Assembly (NCBI GenBank): GCA_037975125.1
Contig: CM075853.1
Location: 53,576,958-53,640,957 of the forward strand
DNA from: Latrodectus hesperus
Lineage: Eukaryota; Arthropoda; Arachnida; Araneae; Theridiidae
Direction of reading: 5' to 3'
Length of the DNA: 64,000 nt
In this document: positions 26,604 through 40,700 of the stretch, piece by piece
Position numbering within the stretch: position 1 is the stretch's first letter
How the letters are laid out: each line of letters begins with the position of its first letter
The notes under the pieces: generated by a model
Told to the model about the DNA's origin: nothing
Seen by the model: only the letters and a program-made list of their open reading frames with translations
The model's database searches: none
Made by a program: the position numbers and the translations under genes

Positions 26604-27772
26604 ATGGAAATAAGTAAGAAACGTCATGCCTGTTCACCTGAGACAGCTATAAAAGAGACTTCTTCTTGGGGCTGTAGTATGTTGATGCTCATGATCACGG
26701 CTGAGTATTCCAAAGCAAAGTATTGTGAGATGGTTTTACTCTACGGTGAATGTCGACGCAAGGCACGATCAGCAGCTAGGTTGTACCGCCAACGTTTCCC
26801 TGCAGGCCCGCATCCTTCTCATCAAACCATCCTAACTGTTAGAAAACGTTTAAGGGAGACAGGTTGCGTTATTAGTCGAACTTGAACTGGCAGACCAGCT
26901 AAGGTAGGACGGCAAGTTCAACCGGGTGAAGTATTAGCATATGCCATCGCATATCCGAAATGCTTAAGAGAGATCAGTCAACACTGTGGTCTCTCCAAAA
27001 GTCAGGTTTGGAATATCCTAAGCGAATCAGGTGGTCATCCATATCGACTAACGCCTGAACAGGTTTTAGTGGACGGGGATGCCTAGCGACGCTATGCATA
27101 GTGCAACTTCATCATAATTCAGATACAGGTCCACCCAGTATTCTTGGCAGATATAATGTGGACGGATGGGACATGCTTTTCACGGAATGGCATAACTGGG
27201 CGCTGGAAAATCCTAAGTGTTTCGTCGACGTTCGAAATCAAATGCGGTATGCTATTAACGTTTGGTGCGCAATTTACAATAGCAAGCTGGTAGGACCAAT
27301 ATTTTACAATGGTACGTTAACAGATGCACGATGTTTAAAGCTGCTACAGAAGGTAACACCCGAATTTGTGGAGAACCTGAAGTTGTTTAATCTTAAGAAT
27401 CTATGGTTTAAACATGACGGCACGCCTGCTCACAAGACATCTCCAATGAAGCAGTACCTCGTCAAGGAATTTGGCAAACAAATACTAGGGTTTGGCGGTT
27501 TCGAAGAGTGTCCTCCACGTTCTCCTGATCTGACTCCACTGGACTTTTTTCTGTGGGGATACTTGAAACAGCAGGTGTATGCGACCCCTCCACAAGAATT
27601 GCAGGACCTTAAACGACTCATTACGGTCGCGTGTTCCAACGTGTCATGTTGTATGCTCCAACGTGTGCAACGTGATCTTCAAGCGAGGATCCAAATGTGC
27701 ATTGCAGCTGACGGTGAGAAGTTTGAACATCTTAATAAAGTATATTGTTATAGCTATTTTTTTCTTTCTTAG
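26604..27772 (+). pseudogene. Broken DDE transposase with DUF4817-type N-terminus
   Basis: ATG at 26604 opens a frame with a DUF4817-like helix-turn-helix (YSKAKYCEMVLLYGECRRKA; RFPAGPHPSHQTILTVRKRL). A TGA at 26883-26885 interrupts it, after which the same frame continues (REISQHCGLSKSQVWNIL) to TAG at about 27085. The first acidic motif, WTDGTCFSRNGI (about 27160-27190), is followed by a 1-nt shift into the 27101-27772 frame. That frame carries HNWALENP, HDGTPAH (second Asp) and PPRSPDLTPLDFFLWGYLKQ (third acidic position Asp), all typical of DDE_3 transposases. At least two stops and one frameshift make it inactive. Recognition of DUF4817 is from remembered family features, not a search. 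Confidence 0.85.
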
Positions 27773-27780
27773 ATCGTTTT

Positions 27781-28087
27781 GTCACGTCACAGCACGAAAC
27801 AATATATGCGCGTTTTAACCGTTGTATTCTTCACATTAATGACTACAAGGTATCTTTTCGAACTAAATCGAGGATGCTCTACAACTTTGTAAACCACATT
27901 TTCTCTCTATCTCGTTCCATTTTCGAGATAGGAATGCTAACTCCACAGTTTTCCACCAGATGGGGCAGTAATCTGTTTCATTCAGTAGCGCATGGCTACT
28001 TTACTATACCTAGACACCATTTTTATAAATATAGTAGCAGCCGTTCCGAAGTTAAGAGGGTGGCAAGGGACTTTAGTGGATATACTG
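27781..28087. repeat. Right terminal inverted repeat of the DDE transposon
   Basis: Mirror of 26178-26484. It ends GTGGATATACTG at 28087. Confidence 0.9.
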
Positions 28088-28134
28088 TGTGTATGTATAT
28101 ATCTATATATACTAAAGAATAAAAATTTAAAACA

Positions 28135-29150
28135 TCCTTTTTATTTTTTTTTATTTGGAAAACAAAAATATTTTCCCCTGTGTATCAAAGAATACCACAC
28201 AGGGCCCGAAGGTACAGCAAATGTGCTACATAACAAATCGAAATAAATCATGAGATGAAAAAAATAATAATAAAAGGAAGAGAGAATAAAAAAGATAGAT
28301 AAAAGTAAAAAAGGAGCTATATAACAGAATGGATAAATTTTTTAAAAAATGCAAAAGTCTCTTCGCTAAGTCTACCAAAATCGGGGGCCATCTGTTATTT
28401 AAGTCTTTACGAAGCTCGTTCCTTTCTTGTGAGACAGATGGGCATTCAAGAAGAATATGTGAAGGGTTGTCAATCCCGGAGTTGCACATGCACACGTCAC
28501 TGCTTTATGTGGAAACGGTGAAGGTAGCTGTTGAATTTTCCATGTCCAGAGAGGAATTGCGTAATTTTGAAGTCAGTGTAGAACCAGTGGCTCTTAATTC
28601 TGCAGGGAAAAAAGATTCAGTCCACTTGCAATTGGGAGAGGAAACAAAACCTGGGTTCCATTCTGTGATAATGTTCTTTTTGACAATGGTTTTTAAAAAA
28701 AAGACTTCGGTAGACTGGCATCTAGTTTATTTGTAAGTGTAAGAGATCTGGCCAGGAAATCTGCTCTTTCATTTCCATACACACCACTTTGATCCTTGAC
28801 ATGGGAGAAAGTGAAGGAAATATTTTTGATATCACGCATATTAATTGAAGTCTGGACTTCTACAATAAGTATTTCAAAGCTTGTTACATCTTGCAGAGCC
28901 AGTAGGGATGACATCGAGTCACTGCAAATTAAAATTTTTAAAGGTTTGCTTATGGCATCTTTAACAGCAAGATTAATGCAGAGTAATTCCGCCTGGAAAA
29001 TGGAACAATAATCATTAATGCTGATGACTCATTTCAAAACCACTCTGAAAGCATACGTATGCAAGACCTACTTTTTCTTTAACCACCTGTAAAGTAAGAT
29101 CATAGTCTTCTTCCCTAACGCTATCCAATGCCGAAAGAGGAGAATCCTCT
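28135..29150 (-). mobile_element. LINE (Jockey/I-type) 3' fragment with RNase H and A-rich tail
   Basis: Minus-strand frames give the end of a LINE ORF2. CSIFQAELLCINLAVKDAIS and CSDSMSSLLALQD (about 28890-29010) and VKDQSGVYGNERADFLARSL (about 28730-28800) are RNase H features (SDS and GNE/AD motifs). A CMCNSGIDNPSHILLECPSV zinc-knuckle-like C-terminus follows at about 28435-28495. The frames are offset and interrupted by stops. The 3' end (about 28135-28165) is A-rich (AAATAAAAAAAAATAAAAAG). It is truncated at its 5' end near 29150. It lies about 50 bp right of the DDE transposon. Confidence 0.85.
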
Positions 29151-29399
29151 TTTTATTTGAAACTAATAAAAATTTTCACTGAAATATTTGCCACAAAAGC
29201 ATCAATTAATTTAATAATCCAGTTTTAGCGGCCTTTTCGTAACCCTTTTTTTATGTTTCATATTTTTAATGAACAATTCATTCATAAATAGATTCAATGG
29301 CTATGAAATGCGTTACACTGTGAATCTCAGAGTATATCCAATTAAATAGAAAAAGTCTTAAATTTGTTTCATCAAAAATTAACTTAGTTTAGCTTGTCG
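29151..29399. other. AT-rich spacer
   Basis: Nothing recognised. Confidence 0.4.
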
Positions 29400-29565
29400 C
29401 TCAACGGTCATTGATTGCTAATAAAGCCTAATTAGACAGGGGCTTACATTTTAAAGGAAATTTCGAATCATGGCATCCAAAATTTAGGTGGGATTCAAAC
29501 CCATGAATTGTTGAATCGAAGGCCGAAAAGCTAACCATTAGGCTGCCAACACGGCGATAAAAATC
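29400..29565 (-). mobile_element. tRNA-derived SINE copy
   Basis: The minus strand reads TTGGCAGCCTAATGGTTAGC (A box), then CTTCGATTCAACAATTCATG and GGGTTTGAATCCCACC (B box). Its body contains TAATTAGGC and CCTGTCTAATTAGG, the same family as 50210-50418. A target duplication was not resolved. Confidence 0.75.
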
Positions 29566-31688
<2,123 letters not shown>

Positions 31689-31739
31689 CTAGAAATTGCA
31701 GATAGACCAGCAAAAATATTTTAAAAGTGTAAAGATGAA

Positions 31740-31915
31740 TTTTATAAAATAGCTTAATATATAATTTCAATAAATTTATGTATTGTATAATTTATTATTT
31801 ATATTATTGTATAATGTATAATTTGTATTGAAATTATAAATTATATAATTTATTGAAATTATATAATATATAATTTCAATAAATTATAAAATAGCTTAAT
31901 ATAAAATTTCAATAA
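31740..31915. repeat. AT-rich duplicated segment with palindromic character
   Basis: TATAAAATAGCTTAATATA followed by (A)ATTTCAATAAA occurs at about 31742-31775 and again at about 31885-31915. In between are several alternating orientations of TATAATTT/AAATTATA. This looks like replication slippage or foldback rearrangement. Confidence 0.6.
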
Positions 31916-33899
31916 AGGATGACTTATTTATATTAATAATTTATATAATCAAAACAAAAAGGATGAATTGTTTTTCACACTTAAAAAAAACTAAAACAAG
32001 CATCTAAACACAAAATTTTTAATATAATTAAAATTTTTATTGTTTGGATTATTTAAAAAGAAATTAATTTAATTTTTCAAGAAAATCAAATACCATATTG
32101 TTCAGACAGTAAATGATGCGCGATTAATGACAACAATTAGAAAATAATTGCATTTAGATTTTCAAATATACTTTTCTATAGTAACTCATCCGATTTCTTT
32201 CGAAAGATTTACCAAGCACACATCCATGTATTTCTAAAAAATTGTAGTTCTTGGAAAAACTGCAGGGATGTCAGAAATTTCAGGTGCATATGTTAGTCAC
32301 GAGAGTTATAGTTTGTAGTTCCGTTTTAAGAATATTTTCCATTAAACAAGATGTATGAAATTTAGAATTATCAAGCATTTTAAAATAAAATCACCAATAA
32401 TGGTGATGTAAAGTATAATATAAAATCTCAATACTTCGTCTGCATATGTTTGATCCATCAAATCGCCATTCCAGATGTTATGCAAATTCCATCCTCTTCA
32501 AGAGATATTTACCGTACGAATATAGGATTATTTCCAGGTGTACTTTTGTTTCTCTATATTGAAACAAGTCTGATGTAACATTTGTAATCGAATAGGAATG
32601 TCCCTAAATGAAACATCACTTAACATCTCAATCATATTATATCCAATCTCAACGATTCACGAGCCACCTTTGTCCACCCTTACGATATTTTGTGATCAAC
32701 GAAATGCACATCATTGACCTAAGTGTATAGAGAACACCCAAAAAAGTCCATTTTAAAGTCTGATCCTATCCTTTTCTCAAAGGAAACTTATCTTTGAAAA
32801 TTAATATTGTTCCTTTGGTCAATGTCAACGAGTTGTTCACAGAATATCCGTCATCATTCGATGTATCAAGTAGACGACCTCGTACTAGTCGACATATTTC
32901 GTTGCTTGAAATTGATTATACATTTTTTAAATTAGATGCAACCATTCAAAATTCTTTGTTCAATTTACTAGTCAATACATTAAATAAAACATTCGAATGA
33001 ACTACAATGTTCGTGACTTTTTAAATCACTTTTTAACTAAAGCAATGAAAGTTAAATTTTATAACGGAGTTAAAGAAAATGCTTTTGTGAAGGCGATTGT
33101 TAGACTATTGCATTGTGCTTTTCACCATTGATGTAATAAACATTGATTTACTTATGAAGATTTATTTTTTACTTTGCTTTATTGAATATTATTTATCAGT
33201 AACTGAAGTCGTTAGAAACATATACTTCTCTAATAATTTCAGCAGTACAATAGAAGTTCATAAGCTATTTCTGATGTGAAAAGAACAAAAATAAATTTTA
33301 TTACTCTTTTCAAAATCAAAAGAAATTTTGTATTACATTAATTTTATTCACTCATATTCATTAACCTGAAATAACCAGCAATTTTCTTATATTCCCGATG
33401 TATTTGTTAATTTGTATTTGATTTTTTACAAGGGAAACAACTCCAGCACTTTTTTGCAAAACCTTATCATTTTTGACTTTTTTGATTCAAAACTTTACAA
33501 AAAGTCGGATTTGCTAGTTTTCAAATCGCTCTATGATTAAATTTCACATACGACAGCTGACTAGGCCGGGACTTGTGGCTTAAACAGAACAACTTTTGTT
33601 AATTAAAAAACATTATTCCAACCCATATAATAATTTTAATATTAGATATGTTTAATAACTTAAAAGAATTTAGGTCGTTAAATTAAGAGCTATCATTTAA
33701 CAATTCCTATATTTCAGAACATTATTTTCATATAAAATTTACAAATATTCATCAAACCTGCCTTTTCAATTTATATAAAAATTTATGTAATAAATAAAAT
33801 AAGAATATTTATACTCCTACAGTAAAAATATATTAGAGTATCATGGTAGAAAAAAAGATCAAGAAGAAAGTTACATAAGTAATAAAGTTTTTATTAACA
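31916..33899. other. AT-rich non-coding stretch
   Basis: Short ORFs only. Around 33545-33585 there is a weak trace of the SINE body (GACTAGGCCGGGACTTGTGG, compare 50250-50275). No gene recognised. Confidence 0.5.
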
Positions 33900-35612
33900 A
33901 CTTTAATAGTGATGTTTGACGCTTTCAAAAAGCAACAAACAGATTTATATACAATGTGATGTTCATACTATTTGTATATTTTATATTAATTACAGTGAAT
34001 ATGTATGCAAGTTACTAACTTTTTCATATTAGCTTATGTAAGGAAATAATATTATATACAAGCAGCAAGCACATTTAAAACTATATACTGTATGAAAGAA
34101 TTCATTAACATCTTTCTATTATTTACAGTTGAGTTTCTTACAATGATTTACATAGTATTTCTTTATTATAAATTTAAAATAAGAACATATTGGAAATATT
34201 TTAACAGAAATTATCAAAAGCTTTTATCAAAGCGTTAATATGAGCATTAAAGGCACACTTCTTGTGCTGTTCTATAAAAAAAATCCAAAACACGCTGAAG
34301 TTAGTTGCATAAACTTATAAACAACACCAAGTAATATTATTTTATCACTTTTCTATTCTACAGGCAAACTTTTAACAAAATAATTTTTACTGCTCTTAAG
34401 TTATGTAAAGGCAATACAATATGAAATTAGATAGTCAACTCAAAAGTATATACAAGGCATTATAAAAACTTAACAATAACAAAATCATCACAATTGCTAT
34501 AAGTCACAATACTTCTTTCTTAAAATACAATGTGTAATAAATACAGAATAATTTACACAATAAATAAACAAATTACCACTATGAAATACTATTCTACAAA
34601 CTAATCTAAAATATTTTAAGACTAGCTTTCTTTTCCATAATCAAAATGGAAGAATGAATTATCACAAAAAATTTAACAGGTTATCTGTAGAATCTCATTT
34701 ATTTATATTTTGTGCCCAAATCTATAATTAAAACTTTTTAAATAAAAATATGATCATGAATTTTAAACTTTTCCTAACAGTAAAAATTTAAAATTTTTTA
34801 ATATATATGCTAACTTTTTACATTTGATTATAATAAGAAAAAGTAAAATGTAACTATTTTCATTCAATGTATTTATAAAATACAAAACCTTTTTCTATTA
34901 TTCAATACTCAAATTGTACTATTTTTAGGCTTAAGAATATCAATACAAAATACTTTAAATAATAATATCACAAAAAAAAACAATCAAATGCGCTACCAAA
35001 ACTATATATACACACAGCACTTTTGGTCAATAATATTAAGATATTTATGCATACTTAATTATTTTACATAAGTGAAACTTTATTTAAAAATTAAAAACAC
35101 AGTATGTTACATTTGAACTATGCTATTACATGAATGCAGACTTAATAAAAAACATTCTTTATTTCTCCATAATGTATTTTTATAAGTAGTTTCTCAAACA
35201 ATTAACTGAGAATTTTGTGAGTGAGGAAAACTCCGAGAAAAAATTGCATATTTTTTAAGCATTTTTAGTAACAAGCTATCATGTATTATCCAATGATCAT
35301 TTCAGATTTCCATAAATTCCTATCAAATTATAAATATTAAAGATATTTATAGAGAAATATCATATAGACGCCTTCCACAACTGCTAATCATATTGTCAAT
35401 CTGTGAATAATTCTACCCACAACTTTTCATAACATTGTTTTTTTAAACTTTGTATGCAGTCTTTTAATCACATTTCTGAAAAATGGTTTAACAACAATTA
35501 TTGTAATTTTCAACAATTATTTATTACATAATTTTAATTAAAAAAGGAATTTTTTTATACTTTACTATTCACAATGTTTATAATTCATAATAAAGAACTG
35601 AGAATTAGTAAC

Positions 35613-35696
<84 letters not shown>

Positions 35697-37522
35697 CATA
35701 ATATATGTGTGTGTGTAGTTTATAATTTTTTTCAACAAATTTTGAAGCCAGTCATAGTATTCCTAGTAAAAAGCTCTTCCAGGTATATATATTTTCTGTC
35801 AAAAATTTACAATAGATTCAATTTAATTAGTTGTAACAATCGTTACAACTAAAGTATAAAAATCACAATGAAATTATAATTAAATTTGTAATTTAAAAAA
35901 AACTTAATATTAACAGAAACTAAAGACTAAAACTAAAAAAAAATAAAGGAATCCAACATATTAAACTTTTATGACTATTAACATGCTGCTTCAATGTAAA
36001 AAATATTGAGATTAAATAACTAGAATTAAAAGCAAAATTGTAAAAACTTATATGTTTTTTATAAGATTTACCTATATGATTTCAAAAAAGATAATAAGAT
36101 ATGCCTATTTGTATGCTCAATAAAATGGTACTATCAAATTAAAAAATATATATAGCAGGTTTTTAATACAAATATATAAGGTTATGTGTCATATTCATGG
36201 AAAAAATTGTTAAAATATTGTATATTTTAAGTCGCTTGTAAAATATTAGTGCATTTAATTGACAGAATTATATATTGAGTGTTCTCATCAAGATTGTAAA
36301 ATGTAAAGGCCTATTCACACAGGATATTTTTCAATTGTTATCTTTCAAAATATAATATGCAAGTTAATAAATTAACTGAAATTAAATGTTTGTTTAACAA
36401 TACAGTAAACCTTCTAGTACAAACAAACATAAAAAAGAAAAATAGAACATATTCTATTTAATTTCAGGAAAAACAATAGGTTATCTTATGTCACATGTGT
36501 GATTACACGATATCATTCCAAATAATACTATGAAAAATAGGAATTCTTTTTTCTTTTCTCTTTCTCAATTTTTTTTAATTGAAATATTTTTATATCACAT
36601 AATTTTTGTTCTTCAATTTTATAAATGTTAATATGAGTATAATGACAATAAAAGAATAAATATAAAAAAATTCAGAGAAGAATTGAATAAATGCTGAGAC
36701 ATCAATAGATACAATTATAAATTAACTTGTAGAAGTTGAATAAAATTATGTGAATTCCAAAATTTTAAACTTTTGTACAATATGAATATCAATTATAAAT
36801 AATACCAATTTTAATTCCTGTTTTATTCCAAATTCGTTGTAAATTAAAGTAAAATTTCTTGATGCAGAATTGCAATATTTCTAACACATATATATGCTTA
36901 AGATTTTATCACTTTTAGACAATTTCTGAAAGTTTTAAGACGTTTTTATTACATATATAAACATACTATTGCTCAAACATTTCATGCACTTTCTTCAGAA
37001 ATAAATTTTTTGTAGCTTAATATAAAAGACATTGTTTTCCAAAATGAAGTTTATACACAAATTAAATTCAGATAGGCAATATGATGTCTTTAACATGATA
37101 TTATATATATGAATCGTAAAATACAATGCGACAAATTTTACTTATAAAATATAATAATTTATCTAAAAAGTTTACAGTGGAATAGTATATCCTACTTTTG
37201 TGCAAAGGTATCCTTAATGTATCTAAATTTTTTTAAGTATGATACAATGAAGAACTGTGCATTTAAAAAATTCAGTGAGGCCTAATTAAAATAATATGTA
37301 TAACAACATATGAAAGTTCAATTCTTAATGCCTCATCTCTTCAGATAACAGAAAGAGTTTTTCTTGGGTGGAAGAATATTGTCATGTGTTGATGAGCACA
37401 TAAGTTTAGTTCCCACATTTAATTTTCTAACCATAATTCTCAAAAGAAAGAAAAATAAAGTTTGAATTTTCATGTAAAGAAATAAAAGAACACCAATTTG
37501 TTTACATCTTCAAAAACAAACA
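33900..37522 (-). other. Downstream region of RB1CC1, probably including its 3' UTR
   Basis: Very AT-rich, with no coding resemblance. Downstream of the stop on the minus strand the first polyadenylation candidates are ATTAAA at 37418-37423 (about 100 nt after the stop) and AATAAA at 36945-36950 (about 570 nt after). The true 3' end cannot be chosen from sequence. A (TA)n array sits at 35615-35692. Confidence 0.4.
35615..35718. repeat. (TA)n with short (TG)n end
   Basis: 78 bp of TA, then ACATACATA and a TGTGTGTGTG run. Confidence 0.97.
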
Positions 37523-37726
37523 TCAAATGGATGATGCAGACATGCCACTTGAAGTCCTGGATCGATCGCCATCTTCAGAGGGAGACTCATTACTTTGATT
37601 TGAAGAAAAGCTAACATTGGGATTTAAAATAGAACGCTGTTGAGCAAGGAGATGAGCCCGGCTCCACTTATTTACTTTCACTCTATAAAATCTTGTGCCA
37701 AGATTTAATTTAAACCTGTTGTTAAC
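37523..37726 (-). CDS. RB1CC1: RB1CC1 terminal exon (Claw end and Ser-rich tail)
   Basis: VNNRFKLNLGTRFYRVKVNK then W is the end of the Claw. The Arg in NNRF aligns with human Arg1573. A 46-residue tail continues SRAHLLAQQRSILNPNVSFS to ...SGMSASSI and TGA at 37523-37525. Human FIP200 ends about three residues after the corresponding Trp. Acceptor CTTTATTTAG. Confidence 0.95.
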   Translation of the reverse strand, partial: VNNRFKLNLGTRFYRVKVNKWSRAHLLAQQRSILNPNVSFSSNQSNESPSEDGDRSRTSSGMSASSI

Positions 37727-40700
37727 CTAAATAAAGACATATCATTAAAATCGGAAATAATTATATCAAGTATACATATTTCACTTTCATTATTGATTAT
37801 AATAGTAAAGGAGATTAAAATATACCTTTTTTGTAACACAGAATTCCTTCTGAGCTACAACACCAATTGTCCATTTTTCAGATGGACTAGCAGCTAAATA
37901 AAGAGGATTCTGGTAAATATTTCTATAAATATCACTTTAAAATAAAGATTAGGAAAAGAAGAATGAATCTAGTTTGATAAAATATTAATGACTTACGAAT
38001 TTTTAAATCCAAAGCTGCCACACTTTCAGAATGAAGGAAATGAATATGATTCCCAAAATGTAAGATAATAAAATGTTCCAATTTCTCATCATAACCCACA
38101 AGCACTAATTCTCCTGGTTCACACCTAAAAATTAAAATGTGAAAAAGAGACGGGTTCCATAACTCACAGTCACCATCATATTTTACCTTAGAAAATTAAT
38201 GAATATTTTGAAATCCAATATACTTTTTACTGAATATTTTCAAAATTTAAAATTTAGTTTGAGTAATGAAAAAAATCTTGATGTAGCAATAAAAAAAATT
38301 TGGCATAAATTAAGCATTATCAAATAAAAAACATTTGTTAAGAAAATATGGATTAAACATATACTAAGAGACAATGTTAAGAAAAAATGAAAAACAAATT
38401 CATGTGTTTTTAAATCTTATTAAGATAAAATTTTATAAACAATAACAAATTTAATATAAATTTTCTTTTAAATTAAACATTTTACAATTTACATTTTAGT
38501 CTAATCCTTTTACTAGACATTTATTAAATTACATTAGTCATCAGAAGTTAATTTTTACAATAATGAAATTCTTTGGTATAATTTTGAAGATACCATTTGA
38601 ATATTTTGAAATTTTCTGAGCAATGACTAAATTAATTGCAGTTTTGTCATTTTAATAATTACAACAAATGAGGAAGAATCAATGTGATGGAGTAAAAAAA
38701 TGAGGAAAATGTATCATTTTAAAAATAAATCTCTGAATATGAAACTTTATCGACTATATAACTCACTTTATTTAATGTACATGTTTTCCAACATAATGAT
38801 GTAATGTAAAAGTATATCATTATATTTGATTTTAAATTAAACATTAATTTACTCAAAAAATACATTTAATTATGTTACTCCCTGAAACTATTTTTATAAA
38901 ATAATATTTTTGTCAGAAAATTAAAAATTTTTAATTTTTAAGAAAATTAAGAATTTTGTCAGAAAATTAATTCTTTGCTTTCTAATTCTCAAATAAAATA
39001 ATTATATTACAATTATCAACTATAATATATAAGCAAAGTCTACAACAGAACTTAATGCATAGCAATATAATCTAAAATTATATATATAATCAATGAAATT
39101 ACATAGATATAAAGTTCTTTTAAATAAATCAAGTTACATTAATTTTTTAAGCTTGGAATATTTAGTTAACAGATACTGTCAATAATTAGATATAAGAAAT
39201 TTTCTTATAGCTTACATTTAACTTTTACTTTGCTAAACTCACTTATATAAATAAGCACATAATTTGTAATTAAACACATTTGCTTATTTATAAATCTTAG
39301 AAATATTAATTGAAAAATGTTTAATGAAACATTAAAATCAGAACATTAAGCAATATTTTTGAGATTAACATCCTTTTAATAGAATAGTTTTTCATAGAAT
39401 TCAGAAATATCCTTTTTTATAATTGTAAAATTCATGAATTTTTATCATAAGATGAAATATTGACAACATTTAGAAAACTTAAAAAAGAACATTGTTAAAA
39501 ACAATGGAAAAATGGGCAAACCAAATTATACATGTAACTAAATGACAATAACTAAGACTTACGTCAGTAAAGAAACTTTATTGAGGCAGAGAATACAAGG
39601 TTTTCTATTAACACTTGAATAAGCCTACAAATTAAAATACATATCATAATAATTTGTAAATAAAAAATATTAAATATAATTAAGATCTGACATTTTAATA
39701 TTAATTATCAATACAAAACATTTACATAAATATTGAATTTCACATCAATGATGCATAATTTTTAAGTTATTTTGATATGCTAAAAATTTTATGATTGCTA
39801 TAATGGTTACAACATTAAAAAGTTTATTAATGTAGTTTTGATTAAAATTGTGAATTTAAAACTAATTTTGTAACAGAAAAAATATACTGAAATCTTTGCA
39901 ATGTCAGAAAACTATAAAATTCAAAAACTAAAGGTGCAAGAGACAAAGTGATTACTCTTTTTTTGGTAATTGACTTAAAGAGTGAATGGTTTACAAAAGC
40001 AATTAATGAAGTATTCACAGACAGCTTCTACAAATAAAAAAAATAAGCCAAATACAATAACCAAAATAATTTAAAAGAAGGAAAAGGCTTTTATAAAATA
40101 GTCAAAATTAATTAGAGAAAGCTTTAAGATCACTGTAATAATACAATTTTGAACGAAATCAATGATAATAAAGATTTTTAAGTGAATCAAACGCTGAATA
40201 ATAAATTGAAAACTAAATAAGAAAAAATTGCTTTAAATAAATTTTATAACAGTAGCCAAGTAATAAGCAGAAATAATTTCATAATATTAAAACCACATTA
40301 ATTCAATGACTTTAATCAGAATTTCTAAACTGACTTAGGACCACAACTATGTACTTTTCATTAATTTCAATAACTGAATATACAATTTCATAATTATCAA
40401 TTAAAATACATTGGTAAAAATAATCAAAAATATTTCTTAACATTAGAAAAAAAGATTCTGGATTTAGATTTAAAGAAAGAGCATTGAAAAAAGTTTCAAT
40501 ATAATCATTTTTACAGTTTTTGAAATCAAGTATTTAATTTTTTATTTAAAATGAATTATATTTCTCTGTGATATAAACAAAATGGCTGTTGACTCCTTAT
40601 AATGGTGGCTATCAGAATGATGTAAACACACACTAGATTTATAACAAATATTTTACTAATACAGTATAAAGTCAAATTAAGCATGTAATATATATAGCTT

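Larger units (their letters stand above)
26178..28087 (+). mobile_element. DDE (IS630/Tc1/mariner-type) transposon with 307-bp TIRs
   Basis: Both ends start CAGTATRTCCACTAAAGTCC (R = G left, A right) and run as inverted repeats for about 307 bp (26178-26484 and 27781-28087), with scattered mismatches. A TA precedes the left end and TG follows the right, so the second TA of the target duplication has mutated. The interior holds a broken transposase on the + strand. The element is 1910 bp long. Confidence 0.9.

Noticed and set aside
28329..29011. + strand ORFs across the LINE fragment
   Set aside because: Antisense shadows of the RNase H and zinc-knuckle frames on the minus strand.
37894..37909. 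Alternative acceptor (TTTACCAG) for RB1CC1 exon 13
   Set aside because: Joining from it puts a stop in frame and breaks the Claw; TTTATTTAG at the chosen border keeps the frame.
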